Source: an uncultured Phycisphaerales bacterium
GTDB taxonomy: Bacteria; Planctomycetota; Phycisphaerae; Phycisphaerales; UBA1924
Direction of reading: 5' to 3'
DNA: 36,093 nt
Assembly: GCA_903929885.1 (NCBI GenBank)
Contig: CAIYWI010000054.1
Location: forward strand, 1-36,093
Shown here one piece after another: positions 1 to 8,378 of this stretch (positions are counted from its first letter, which is position 1; each line of letters opens with the position of its first letter). Both the position numbers and the translations under genes were made by a program. Under the pieces are notes generated by a model that ran no database searches, had not been told where the DNA came from, and worked only from the letters and a program-made list of their open reading frames with translations.

Positions 1-2
1 CT

Positions 3-416
3 CCGTCGCTGGTCCCCATGTTCGGCGACACCAAGGCCGAGCTGCTCGACGCCAACAACTCGCTTGTGATCGAGGGCGAGCGTGTGGTGGGCTGCAAGGC
101 CGTCAGCGACGGGCCGGGCGTCGCCCTCACCCCGCAGGGTCGCGACGTCCTGGGCCGGCAGGACTACGTCGACTTCGGCCCCGCCCACGGTCGCTCCAGC
201 AAGGTGACCGTCGGACAGATCCGCCACGACCGCATCTACGCCAACATGTCATTCGCCGACGGCAGCGTCCGCGTCCTGTCCGACCGTCTCAAGCGCGACG
301 GGCTCTTCAGCGGCGAGTTCCGGATGCTCGAAGGCGGCTGGGGCGCCATGGTCTACGACGACATCGAAGGTCAGGTCTTCGGCGGGTGGCTGACCCGCGA
401 CGGACTCAACTGGTGA
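3..416 (+). CDS. Type II pseudopilin-like protein (H-X9-DG class), 3' part only
   Basis: The reading frame is open from the first complete codon, so the start and the N-terminal prepilin helix lie upstream of the window; 137 residues are visible. The C-terminal part carries the motif HDRIYANMSFADGSVRVL, which resembles the H-X9-DG signature of planctomycete proteins with a prepilin-type N-terminus; the spacing here is ten residues rather than nine. Such proteins are abundant in planctomycetes and are thought to be exported pseudopilins of unknown function. An internal ATG at 18 is probably not the start, because the frame continues upstream with coding-like codon use. The next gene begins 60 bases downstream in the same direction. 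The family call rests on the C-terminus only. Confidence 0.6.
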   Translation, partial: PSLVPMFGDTKAELLDANNSLVIEGERVVGCKAVSDGPGVALTPQGRDVLGRQDYVDFGPAHGRSSKVTVGQIRHDRIYANMSFADGSVRVLSDRLKRDGLFSGEFRMLEGGWGAMVYDDIEGQVFGGWLTRDGLNW

Positions 417-476
417 GACGCCGCGGCGATTGACGCCCGCGGCCCGATGGTGCACGCGAGAAGAGAGGAGAGAATC

Positions 477-1721
477 ATGCGTTCGTTCCTGCGGGTGCTC
501 CCCGTCGTCGTCGGCACGGCCGTCTCGGCCGCCCACGCCCAATCCACCATCACGCTCTTCGGCACCGAGTACTCGGTCGTCCGCATCAACTACTCGGACG
601 CCATCCGCGTGCCGCGGATCATCCCCTCGCTCCCGCTCGTGCCCTTCATCGAGTCCGAAGGCCTCCAGTGGATCGGCGACAACAAGCTGCTGCTCTCCGC
701 CGACGACGTCAACGACGCGGGCGGCCCCACCAACGAGAACTGGATCATCGAGGCCACCCTCGCCGAGGAGAACTGCGTCATCACCGGCATCGCCTCCTTC
801 CGCGTCGTGCTCACCCAACTCGTCGCCTCGACCGGATACGACCTCAACCCCACCGGCGTCACCTTCAACCCCTCGACCCGCGGCCTTGGTGCGGGCGGCA
901 ACGTCGTGGTCGCGTGGGGGGACGGCCGCCTGCTCGGGTTCTCCGCCGACCCTGCGCAGCAAGGCGTGCAGCTCGACTTCCCCGTCGGCAGCGGCTGCGG
1001 CACGGTCGGCGGCATCGAGTGCTCCCTCGACCTCACCTCCCGCAACAACAACCTCGAGGACGTCGTCTTCGCGCCCGTGGGCGACAACGGCGCGTTCTTC
1101 ACCATCAATCAGGATCAACCCACGATCGAACGCTGGGACGCCGTGACCGGCGCGTTCGTCGGCGAGTTCCCCGTCGGCTTTGCCCTCCCCGGCGGCACGC
1201 CCCTCTTCGACGCCAAGGGCATCACCTACTCGACCAACTCCACTCGCCTCCCCGCCGCCTTGCAACGCTCCGACGGCGTGCTCATCGTCGCCTTCGACGA
1301 CGGCTTCCCGGGCCTGCAGGCCTTCGCACTCGACGGCACCCTCTTGGGCACCGAAGTCCTCACCGTCGACGGCACGGCCGGGGGTATCGCCCGACTCGAT
1401 GTCGACGGATGCCCCGAGCAACTCCACCTCGAGTCGCTCAGCGTCGACCCCGCCACCGGTCGGCTGTTCCTCTCCAATCAGGGCAGCCTCACGCTGTGCA
1501 ACTACCTGTGGGTGTTGACGCCGGTGACGCACTCGTGCGGCACGTGTGCGCCGTGTGCCGCGGACTTCAACCAGGACGGCGGCGTCGATGGCGCGGACGT
1601 GGCCTCGTTCTTCCCCGAATGGGAGAATTCGGGCGGCTGCGCCGACGTCAATCAGGACGGTGGCGTCGACGGCGCGGACATCGAGGCCTTCTTCCTCACG
1701 TGGGAAGCCGGCGGCTGCTAA
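477..1721 (+). CDS. Secreted propeller-like protein with C-terminal dockerin-type domain
   Basis: A 414-residue exported protein. The ATG at 477 is chosen over an in-frame ATG at 447 because it follows a purine-rich ribosome binding site (aagagaggagag) and gives a proper signal peptide: MRSFLRVLPVVVGTAVSAAHA, with cleavage expected after AHA. The body (about residues 25-355) is rich in short beta-strand stretches separated by Gly/Asp turns, for example NNNLEDVVFAPVGDNG and HLESLSVDPATGRLF, which suggests a beta-propeller of the phytase or esterase-like kind. No catalytic motif is recognised. The last 50 residues hold two calcium-loop repeats (FNQDGGVDGADVASFF and VNQDGGVDGADIEAFF), each followed by a Trp-containing helix, and the protein ends in Gly-Gly-Cys. 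This resembles the GC-type dockerin tail seen on many Phycisphaerales secreted proteins. Function of the body is unknown. Confidence 0.85.
   Translation: MRSFLRVLPVVVGTAVSAAHAQSTITLFGTEYSVVRINYSDAIRVPRIIPSLPLVPFIESEGLQWIGDNKLLLSADDVNDAGGPTNENWIIEATLAEENCVITGIASFRVVLTQLVASTGYDLNPTGVTFNPSTRGLGAGGNVVVAWGDGRLLGFSADPAQQGVQLDFPVGSGCGTVGGIECSLDLTSRNNNLEDVVFAPVGDNGAFFTINQDQPTIERWDAVTGAFVGEFPVGFALPGGTPLFDAKGITYSTNSTRLPAALQRSDGVLIVAFDDGFPGLQAFALDGTLLGTEVLTVDGTAGGIARLDVDGCPEQLHLESLSVDPATGRLFLSNQGSLTLCNYLWVLTPVTHSCGTCAPCAADFNQDGGVDGADVASFFPEWENSGGCADVNQDGGVDGADIEAFFLTWEAGGC
1563..1718 (+). other. Dockerin-type tail (two calcium-loop repeats ending in GGC)
   Basis: Two near-identical segments, FNQDGGVDGADV and VNQDGGVDGADI, follow the D-x-N/D-x-D-G-x-x-D pattern of dockerin F-hand loops. 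Each is followed by a short helix with FF and W (FFPEWE, FFLTWE). The domain is preceded by a Cys-rich joint (CGTCAPCAAD). Dockerins normally pair with a cohesin partner; no cohesin is visible in this window. Confidence 0.8.
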
Positions 1722-1869
1722 GGGGCGGGGCTGAGCGTTCCAATCGCTCGAGCCCTGCACGGCCGGAACCTCGCGACCATGACATGGCCGGGCCGCCGAC
1801 CGACGGTCGGTCTGTCCGCCGCCTCGCCCGCATCGGGGCGGTGCGGCCGGCTGCTGTCGCCCGCGAATC

Positions 1870-4800
1870 TCAGAGCGTCGCGGGCTGCGTCGGGTCCTTG
1901 GCCTCGCCGGACTCTCCATCGTGCTTGGGCGACCAGATGACCGGCGCGGCGATGGCCACCGAGGAGTAGGTGCCGAAGATCAGGCCCGTCGCCAGGCAGA
2001 AGGCGAAGGCCCGCATGCCCTCGCCGCCCACCACGTACAGGATGATGCACGAGACGAACGTCGTGCCGCCGGTGATGAGCGTGCGGCTGAAGGTCTGGTT
2101 GATCGAGTCGTTGATGATGGCGGCCGTGGCATGGGTGAGCCGTCCGCGATTCTCGCGGATGCGGTCCATGATGACCACGGTGTCGTTGAGCGAGTAGCCC
2201 GCGATGGTGAGCAACGCGGCGACGATGTTGAGGTCGATCTTGAAGGGCAGGATGCCGAACTTGCGGACCGCGTCGCCCATGCCCGCGTCGTAGAACCAGC
2301 CGCACAGGGCCAGCAGGCCCGTCACCACCACCACGTCGTGCACAAGCGCGATGACGGCGGCCAACGAGTAGGAGACGGTCTTGAACCGCACCCAGATGTA
2401 GATGCCGATGAAGAAGAACGACAGCAGGGCCGCGGCGAGCGCCTGCTGCTGGAAGGTGTCGGCCACGGCCGCGGAGAAGTTCTGGACACCCGCCAGCGAC
2501 GTGCTCTTCGTGAGCGCTTCGCGGACCAGCGCCCACTCGCGGTTCTTGACCCCGTCGGTCCACGCCGCCTCGTCCTCGATCACCGACACCGATTCGTCTC
2601 GAACCAGCAGGATCGCCGCCGTGACGGCGTCGGGCGTGCCGCCGACGACCAGCACGTCCCGCGTGCGATTGAGCGTCGAGGAGAAGTCCGAGGACTTGCG
2701 GACGGTGTCCAGCCGCTCCCGGAGCGACTCGACCGTGACGGGCGGCGAGATGCCTTCGAGCACGATCGCCGCGCCGCCCAGGTACGCCTGCACGGGTTCG
2801 CGGACGGTCGGCCGGTCGATGTTGTCGCCCAGCACGGGCCGCTCGATCGGATACACCGGCGCACGCAGGGGCTCGACCAGGTCCGAACCGGCGAAGGCCA
2901 GCGCCGGCTTGACGTCCATCACGTCGGCGAAGGCCGTCTTGATCGCCTCGGGAATCGCGGCGGGGTCCGGGATGCTGCCCGCGGGCGGCGGTCCCACCTT
3001 GATGTCGAACTTCTCCGCCGTCACGCCGTCGACCTTGGGGTTGAGCGGGATGATCTCGGCATTGCGCAGCGGCTGCAGGGTGGCGGGCACCTTGTCGGCC
3101 GCCACGATCGCCTTCACCCGGTCCTCGACCTCGCGACGGGTCATCTCCAGCGGCTTGCCCGACTCGCCGGCCCGGAGCTGCACCGTCAGCTTGGTGCCGC
3201 CCAGGAACTGGTTGTCGAGCATGCGAGTGCCCTGCACGCCGAAGATCATGATCAGGGCGATTCCCACGTAGATCGCCGAACCCGCGAGGAAGGGCGTGCG
3301 GAACCGCAGCCACTGGATCTTGGGCGTCAGCGAGGCCTGAAGCCCCGGAATCGCCATCGGCAGCATCGAGGTGCTCTTCCACCCCGCGTTCACGAGCAGG
3401 TCGAAGATCAGGCGGCTGACCAACAGGGCGGTGAAGAGGGTCGAGACGACGCCGATGCCCATGGTGATCGCGAATCCGCGAATCTCGGGCGTGCCCATGT
3501 AGTAGAGCACCACGCAGACGATGAGGTTGGTGACGTTGCCGTCGACGATCGAGGAGAAGGCCTTGTCGAAGCCCAGTCGCACCGAGGTCTTGAGGTCGCA
3601 CCCGCGGATGAGCTCCTCGCGCATGCGCTCGTAGATGAGCACGTTGCTGTCGACGGCCATGCCGAAGGTCAGGATGACGCCGGCGATGCCGGGCATCGTG
3701 AAGGCGGCCTTGCTCAGGGACATGGCGCCCAGGATGAGGATGGCGTTGACGATCAGCGCGGTGACGGCGATGGCGCCGCAGGCAAAGTAGTAGAAGATCA
3801 TGAACACCGCCACCACGATGGCGGAGTAGACGCCGGCCCACAGGCCCATGCGGAGGTTGTCGGCGCCCAGTTGCGGGGCGATGGTGTCCTCGCTGATGGG
3901 GTCGGGCGAGAGGCCCGCCTGCAGCGATCCGCCGGTCAGCGTGCGAACGACGTACTCGACCTCGGCGGCGGTGAAGTCGCCGGTGATCCGCCCGCTCGCC
4001 GAGATGGCGCTCTGCAGGTTGGGGGCGGTGTAGACCTCCTCGTCGAGGAGCACCGCCATTTTCTTCCCCACGTTGCGGCCGGTCAGTTCGCCCAGAAACC
4101 GCGCGCCGACAGGGTCCATCGAGAAGCGGATCTCGAGCTTGCCCTGCTCGTCGCGACCGGCCGACGCGCTCGACACCGCCCACGGGTTGTCGCGGTGGTC
4201 CTCGAGCGTCAGTCGCGTGCCGGGCGTGTCCCACGCCAGCATGTAGTAATCGCCCGAGCGGGCCTCCATCACGTAGCCCTGGCCCGCGAAGTGATCGGCC
4301 GCCTTCGAGTCGTCGGCCGCCAGCATCTCGGCGACCTCCTTGCTGTACAGCCAGCCGTCGATGCGGTTGATCCGCACCCATCTCGCATCGTCGGCGCCCG
4401 CGTTCCGCGGGCCCAGTTCGCGGAACTTGCGCCGCAACTCCGCCTCGGACGGGTGCGCTCCGGGCGCCACCGCGATGCGGAACGACAGGACGCCCGCGCC
4501 GCGGAGCATCCGCTTGAGATCCTCCGTGTCGTCAAATCCCTTCCGCTCGGCCGCGTAGGCGTTGTACTTGGCGACGACCGCGTCGATCTCCGCCAGCGAC
4601 TCGGGGTGCGACTCCCGCAGCTTTTTCTCCGCCTCCTCCCGCGGGCTGAGCATCGTCACGGGCTTGCCCGTGCGGTCGAGGAACGTCCGGGGTCGGGGCG
4701 ACAGGGTCACCACCCGCCGCAGTTCCTCGGCGCTCAACGCCGTCGCCAAGACCTTCTGCACCGCATCCTCGAAGGCGATCTCCGCCGTCGCCACCTCGCC

Positions 4801-5346
4801 CGCCAACGCGTCCTTGGCCGATGCTTCGGTCGCCGCGTCGTACGCGGTCCTCGCCGCCGTCGAGGCGTCGAAGGCCGCGCCGGCCGCGTCGAGCAGTTCC
4901 TTTCGCCTCGCGTTGCCGTGCGCCAAGGCGTCGATGGCCGCTGCACGCTCGCCGCCCTGCTGACGCACCGCCGCCTCGACCCTCGCCTTGCTCAGCGAGG
5001 CGCGGGCCAAGCCCTGCAGTTCCTCCTCGAAGGCCCGCTTGAGTTCACGCACCTCCGGGCTGGGCAGGGGCATCTGAACCTCGATGCGGTCCGTGCCCTG
5101 CGCGACCATCGAGATCTCGAACAGGCCGTTGGGGTCGACACGGTTCTTGAGCACCTCGATCGTGCGGTTGATGATGTCCTTGGCGCCCTCGACGCCTGTC
5201 TCGCGGTTCTGCACCGAGTAGACCAGGCTGACCCCGCCCCGCAGGTCCTTGCCCAGGCGGAGGTTCTCCTCCGGAGGAATGACGGCCCAGATGGCCAGCA
5301 GGAGTGCCGCCGCCACCAACATTGCGCTTCGGATGATGCTTCGCAT
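1870..5346 (-). CDS. secDF: Protein translocase subunit SecDF (fused SecD-SecF)
   Basis: A 1158-residue fusion of SecD and SecF, the proton-driven membrane partners of SecYEG that pull exported proteins across the inner membrane. After the first membrane helix (about residues 8-24) comes the SecD periplasmic region with LGKDLRGGVSLVY, then the SecD membrane bundle (about 500-655) with FGMAVDSNVLIYERMREE, whose Asp566 matches the functional SecD aspartate. SecF begins near residue 680 with its own helix and ends with IAGYSLNDTVVIMDRIREN (Asp1055). Two regions are unusually long: an Ala/Glu-rich probable coiled coil at about 100-280, and a SecF periplasmic domain of roughly 260 residues (about 708-968), where SecF usually has about 100. 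It lies 91 bases downstream of yajC on the same strand. The ATG is the only sensible start before the first helix. Confidence 0.95.
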   Translation of the reverse strand: MRSIIRSAMLVAAALLLAIWAVIPPEENLRLGKDLRGGVSLVYSVQNRETGVEGAKDIINRTIEVLKNRVDPNGLFEISMVAQGTDRIEVQMPLPSPEVRELKRAFEEELQGLARASLSKARVEAAVRQQGGERAAAIDALAHGNARRKELLDAAGAAFDASTAARTAYDAATEASAKDALAGEVATAEIAFEDAVQKVLATALSAEELRRVVTLSPRPRTFLDRTGKPVTMLSPREEAEKKLRESHPESLAEIDAVVAKYNAYAAERKGFDDTEDLKRMLRGAGVLSFRIAVAPGAHPSEAELRRKFRELGPRNAGADDARWVRINRIDGWLYSKEVAEMLAADDSKAADHFAGQGYVMEARSGDYYMLAWDTPGTRLTLEDHRDNPWAVSSASAGRDEQGKLEIRFSMDPVGARFLGELTGRNVGKKMAVLLDEEVYTAPNLQSAISASGRITGDFTAAEVEYVVRTLTGGSLQAGLSPDPISEDTIAPQLGADNLRMGLWAGVYSAIVVAVFMIFYYFACGAIAVTALIVNAILILGAMSLSKAAFTMPGIAGVILTFGMAVDSNVLIYERMREELIRGCDLKTSVRLGFDKAFSSIVDGNVTNLIVCVVLYYMGTPEIRGFAITMGIGVVSTLFTALLVSRLIFDLLVNAGWKSTSMLPMAIPGLQASLTPKIQWLRFRTPFLAGSAIYVGIALIMIFGVQGTRMLDNQFLGGTKLTVQLRAGESGKPLEMTRREVEDRVKAIVAADKVPATLQPLRNAEIIPLNPKVDGVTAEKFDIKVGPPPAGSIPDPAAIPEAIKTAFADVMDVKPALAFAGSDLVEPLRAPVYPIERPVLGDNIDRPTVREPVQAYLGGAAIVLEGISPPVTVESLRERLDTVRKSSDFSSTLNRTRDVLVVGGTPDAVTAAILLVRDESVSVIEDEAAWTDGVKNREWALVREALTKSTSLAGVQNFSAAVADTFQQQALAAALLSFFFIGIYIWVRFKTVSYSLAAVIALVHDVVVVTGLLALCGWFYDAGMGDAVRKFGILPFKIDLNIVAALLTIAGYSLNDTVVIMDRIRENRGRLTHATAAIINDSINQTFSRTLITGGTTFVSCIILYVVGGEGMRAFAFCLATGLIFGTYSSVAIAAPVIWSPKHDGESGEAKDPTQPATL

Positions 5347-5391
5347 GTGAAAACCGCTTCGGGATGGGCGAATCGTGAAGGGACCACCGCC

Positions 5392-5411
5392 CTCTCGCCC
5401 TCGGGCGAGAG
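5392..5411 (-). other. Stem-loop between yajC and secDF
   Basis: A perfect inverted repeat, ctctcgcc-ctcg-ggcgagag, sits in the 91-base spacer between the yajC stop and the secDF start. There is no T-run after it on the minus strand, so it is not a typical intrinsic terminator. It may tune mRNA stability or the relative output of the two genes. Confidence 0.45.
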
Positions 5412-5437
5412 ACGCGGCTCGGGTCGATGCCGACCGC

Positions 5438-5917
5438 TCAGGCGTTGACCGACACGCCCTCGGGCTTGGGCTCGATGATCGTCGACTCGGGCTTGGTCGT
5501 CGACGAACGCAGCACCCCGCTCACCGCCGCCTTGGCGAAGCGGATGCGACCTTCCTCCACCTTGAGCACCACGTCGTCCTGCCCCATCTCCGCGATCGTG
5601 CCGATGATGCCGCCCGTGGTTTGCACCTTGTCGCCCTTGCGCAGCGATGCCATCAACTCGGCCCGCTTCTTCTGCTCGCGACGACCGCTCAGGATCATCG
5701 GGATGAACATGATCGCGAACGCCAGAATCATCAGCAGCGGCAGCCCCAGGCCGCCGCCGCCCTGCCCCTGCGCCGGCTGTGCCGTGCCCGGCGCGGCCGT
5801 CGTCGCGGCGGGGCCCGCGGCTTGCCCCGGCATGCCCACCGCCTTCACCGGTGCGGCCGCCGCCGCATCCTGACCCAGCGTGACCAACGTGAACGACGCC
5901 ATGTCCGACTGATTCAT
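5438..5917 (-). CDS. yajC: Preprotein translocase subunit YajC
   Basis: A 159-residue small membrane protein that associates with SecDF. The ATG at 5917 is chosen because it is preceded by an aggaa ribosome binding site; upstream in-frame codons encode Arg-rich, non-coding-like sequence. After a polar and Ala/Pro/Gly-rich N-terminus of about 60 residues comes one membrane helix (LPLLMILAFAIMFIPMIL), the basic stretch SGRREQKKRAELMASLRKGD, and the conserved YajC core VQTTGGIIGTIAEM with a small beta domain to the end. The family is usually about 90-115 residues; the extra length is the N-terminal Ala/Pro-rich segment before the helix. It lies between tgt and secDF in the usual conserved order. 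Confidence 0.93.
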   Translation of the reverse strand: MNQSDMASFTLVTLGQDAAAAAPVKAVGMPGQAAGPAATTAAPGTAQPAQGQGGGGLGLPLLMILAFAIMFIPMILSGRREQKKRAELMASLRKGDKVQTTGGIIGTIAEMGQDDVVLKVEEGRIRFAKAAVSGVLRSSTTKPESTIIEPKPEGVSVNA

Positions 5918-6030
5918 GTTCGATTCCTGCACAAGCACCCCCCCGCACGCTCCCCGACACGCTGCCCGCCGGGCCTTCCCGACGGACGTCCGGACCCTCC
6001 GAAGGGGTCTCGGGAGGAGGGCACGGTGAT

Positions 6031-7308
6031 TCAGGACAGAAACCCCTCCGCTGCCACAGGCCACCGCCGCAGGAGATCTTCCCACGCCTCGGTCCTGACG
6101 GTCTCGCGGACGTCCGCCATGAATCGCTGAAAGTGGCGAAGGTTATGCAGGGTGACGAGGATCGGGCCCAACATCTCCCCCACCATGAACAGATGCCGAA
6201 TGTACCCTCGGGTGAAGGGCAGCCCCTCGGGCGTTCGCCATCCGTACGCCGCCGGCAGGCACGCCGGACAGTCGCACCCCGGCTCGATGGGCGCCCGGTC
6301 GCGGGCGAACTTGGCGTTCCGCAGCCGCACCTGCCCCGTGGCGGTGAAGGCATTGGCGTTGCGGCCGTTTCGGGTGGGCAGCACGCAGTCGAACATGTCC
6401 ACCCCGGCCCGGACCGCCGCGAGCAGGTCTCGCTCGTACCCCACGCCCATGAGGTATCGCGGCCGGTCGGCCGGCAGCAACGGAGCGGTGTGACGCACCA
6501 CCGACGCGATCTGCTCGAACCGCTCCCCCACGGCCACCCCGCCGATGGCGTACCCCGGCAGGTCGATGGCGGTCACTCGCTCCGCGCACCAGGTCCGCTT
6601 GCCGAGATCGGTCCCGCCCTGCACGATGCCGAAGAGGGCCTGCTCGTGCGGCCGGGCGTGCGCTGCCTTGCATCGTTCGAGCCAGCGGATCGTCCGTTCG
6701 TTGGCGATGTCGAGCCGCTGGGCGTGCGTCAGCGTCTCGCGACGACGCGACCGCAACGAGGCCGCCGCCACCTCGTCGCGCCGCTGTGCGTTGCCCAGTC
6801 GTCGCCGCTGAGCCTCGTCCACCTCGGCGGCCTCCGCGCCCACCGACGGAGGACAGTCGTCGAGCGCCATCATGATGTCGGGGCCCAGGTCGTTCTGAAC
6901 CCTCATCGCCAGTTCGGGCGTGAGTTGAATCGTCGCCCCGTCGACGATCGACTTGAACGTGACGCCCTGGTCGTCGACCGTATTGGTGTCGGCCAGGCTG
7001 TAGGCCTGATAGCCGCCCGAATCCGTGAGGATCGGGCCGTCCCAGTTCATGAAGCGGTGCACGCCTCCCATGTCGCGGACGAGTTCCGACCCCGGCCGCA
7101 GCATCAGGTGGTACGTGTTGTTGAGGACGATCTGCGCCCCGCACTTGGCGACCAGGTCCGGCAGGATGCCCTTGATGCTCGCCCGCGTGCCCACCGGCAT
7201 GAACGCCGGCGTGTCAAAGTCGCCGTGAGGCGTCGACACGCGACCCACCCTCGCCCCGCACGAGGGCGACCTGGCCGACACCGTGAATCGCAGCGGTGCC
7301 GCCGTCAC
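6031..7308 (-). CDS. tgt: Queuine tRNA-ribosyltransferase (tRNA-guanine transglycosylase)
   Basis: Exchanges guanine-34 in GUN-anticodon tRNAs for the queuosine precursor preQ1. The GTG at 7308 overlaps the upstream rhomboid stop (GTGA), giving 425 residues and the expected N-terminus (FTVSAR...GRVSTPHGDFDTPAFMPVGT). Visible signatures are ILTDSGGYQAYSL (Asp96), DIMMALDDCPP, GYAIGGVAVGE, the nucleophile region DMFDCVLPTR (Asp307), and the zinc site C345-x-C347-x2-C350 with His388. The family is usually about 370-380 residues. The extra length is a charged, Ala/Arg-rich insertion at roughly 154-190, after DDCPP. It is probably co-transcribed with the rhomboid gene and followed by yajC and secDF. 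Queuosine biosynthesis genes are not visible here. Confidence 0.95.
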   Translation of the reverse strand: MTAAPLRFTVSARSPSCGARVGRVSTPHGDFDTPAFMPVGTRASIKGILPDLVAKCGAQIVLNNTYHLMLRPGSELVRDMGGVHRFMNWDGPILTDSGGYQAYSLADTNTVDDQGVTFKSIVDGATIQLTPELAMRVQNDLGPDIMMALDDCPPSVGAEAAEVDEAQRRRLGNAQRRDEVAAASLRSRRRETLTHAQRLDIANERTIRWLERCKAAHARPHEQALFGIVQGGTDLGKRTWCAERVTAIDLPGYAIGGVAVGERFEQIASVVRHTAPLLPADRPRYLMGVGYERDLLAAVRAGVDMFDCVLPTRNGRNANAFTATGQVRLRNAKFARDRAPIEPGCDCPACLPAAYGWRTPEGLPFTRGYIRHLFMVGEMLGPILVTLHNLRHFQRFMADVRETVRTEAWEDLLRRWPVAAEGFLS

Positions 7309-8291
7309 CGGCCACCGGGCCCTTGCCGGGCCTGCGTCGCCCGGCGAAGCGTCTCGACTTCCGCCGGCGTCAGACTCTCGCGGCCGAACTGCTTGTGCTT
7401 GGCCAGGATCCGATCGACCTCCTCGTCGGTGGGGCCTTCCCCCTCCGGTCGCACCAGCCGCAGCGGCGGCGCGGCTTCGGCCTTGCTCGACTTTCCGGCC
7501 TTCCGCGTCGACGGCCTCGAATCGCCGAAGATGTCGAAGAAATCTCGCAGCAGGTGCGAGTTGCGGATGAAGAAGTACCCCGCGATCGCGCCCCCCACGT
7601 GAGCCGCGTCGCCTCCCTGATTGGCCCCCGCGAACAGCAGGTTGAGCAGCGCGAACCCCACGTAGCAATAGGCCATCACCTTGAGCCGCAGCGACACCGG
7701 CGGGAACAGCAGGCTCACCATCGAGTTGGGCGCGATGTACGCCGACGCCATGATCACGCCGAAGACCCCCGCCGACGCGCCCACCAAGGGCGATCTCGGA
7801 TCGGTCACCAGCAGGAACGGCATCGGATTCGACTTGCCCGCCAGCAGCCCGAAGGCGTTGAGCAGCAGGAACAGAAGCGCCCCGAAAATGCCCGTCGTCA
7901 GGTAGAAGGCCAGGTACTTCTTGCGGCCAAGGTGCTGCTCCACCATGCCCCCGAACACGTACAGCCCCAGCATGTTGAAGGCCAGGTGAAGCAGGTCGCC
8001 GTGCAGGAACTGGAACGTCACAAACCGCCAGAACTCGAGCCCGCCCCCCCAGCTCACCTCATGCGTCGAGAAAAACCCGTAGCGATACAGCGGATCGCCC
8101 GCCGGGCCGCCCCGCGGCGTTGAGAAGAAGACCAACCGGATCGCGTGCACCGCGATGTTCACCGCGATGATCCAGCCGTTGGCCGACCATCCCGCAAGCC
8201 CGCCGCCTCCCCCCATGCGAGACCCCGGGCGGCCGAACAGCCCCCCGCCTTCACCCTGCCGATATGCGTAGTCGCGGTCGTAGAGTCCCAT
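7305..8291 (-). CDS. Rhomboid family intramembrane serine protease
   Basis: A 328-residue polytopic membrane protease. The ATG at 8291 follows an aggcaggaag purine stretch and is preferred over a GTG 39 bases upstream. After a Gly-rich cytoplasmic N-terminus (RQGEGGGLFGRPGSRMGGGGG) there are about six hydrophobic segments. Catalytic features are LVGASAGVFG (Ser173) in the fourth helix and HVGGAIAGYFF (His231) in the sixth; FLHGDLLHLAFNML matches the conserved His/Asn region of the second helix. A basic, Lys/Ala-rich cytoplasmic tail of about 80 residues follows, which ends in the overlap with tgt. Substrate unknown. The overlap suggests translational coupling with tgt rather than a shared function. 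Confidence 0.9.
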   Translation of the reverse strand: MGLYDRDYAYRQGEGGGLFGRPGSRMGGGGGLAGWSANGWIIAVNIAVHAIRLVFFSTPRGGPAGDPLYRYGFFSTHEVSWGGGLEFWRFVTFQFLHGDLLHLAFNMLGLYVFGGMVEQHLGRKKYLAFYLTTGIFGALLFLLLNAFGLLAGKSNPMPFLLVTDPRSPLVGASAGVFGVIMASAYIAPNSMVSLLFPPVSLRLKVMAYCYVGFALLNLLFAGANQGGDAAHVGGAIAGYFFIRNSHLLRDFFDIFGDSRPSTRKAGKSSKAEAAPPLRLVRPEGEGPTDEEVDRILAKHKQFGRESLTPAEVETLRRATQARQGPGGR

Positions 8292-8378
8292 GTCGAATCG
8301 GCTTCCTGCCTCGAGGAACGGGGCGAACACGTGGGCGGGCCGATCCGGACAGGAACACCCCGCCCGTCACCCCGCCTG

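Noticed and set aside
1789..1840. Short inverted repeat (gaccga/tcggtc) between the dockerin gene and secDF as terminator
   Set aside because: Only six paired bases and no T-run on either strand.
1718..4381. Second minus-strand frame overlapping secDF
   Set aside because: Arg/His/Gly-rich shadow frame of secDF.
1921..5448. Open frame of 1175 codons on the plus strand, antisense to secDF
   Set aside because: Its translation is Arg/His/Asp-rich with no recognisable domain; it mirrors the high-GC codon pattern of secDF, which is fully supported on the other strand.
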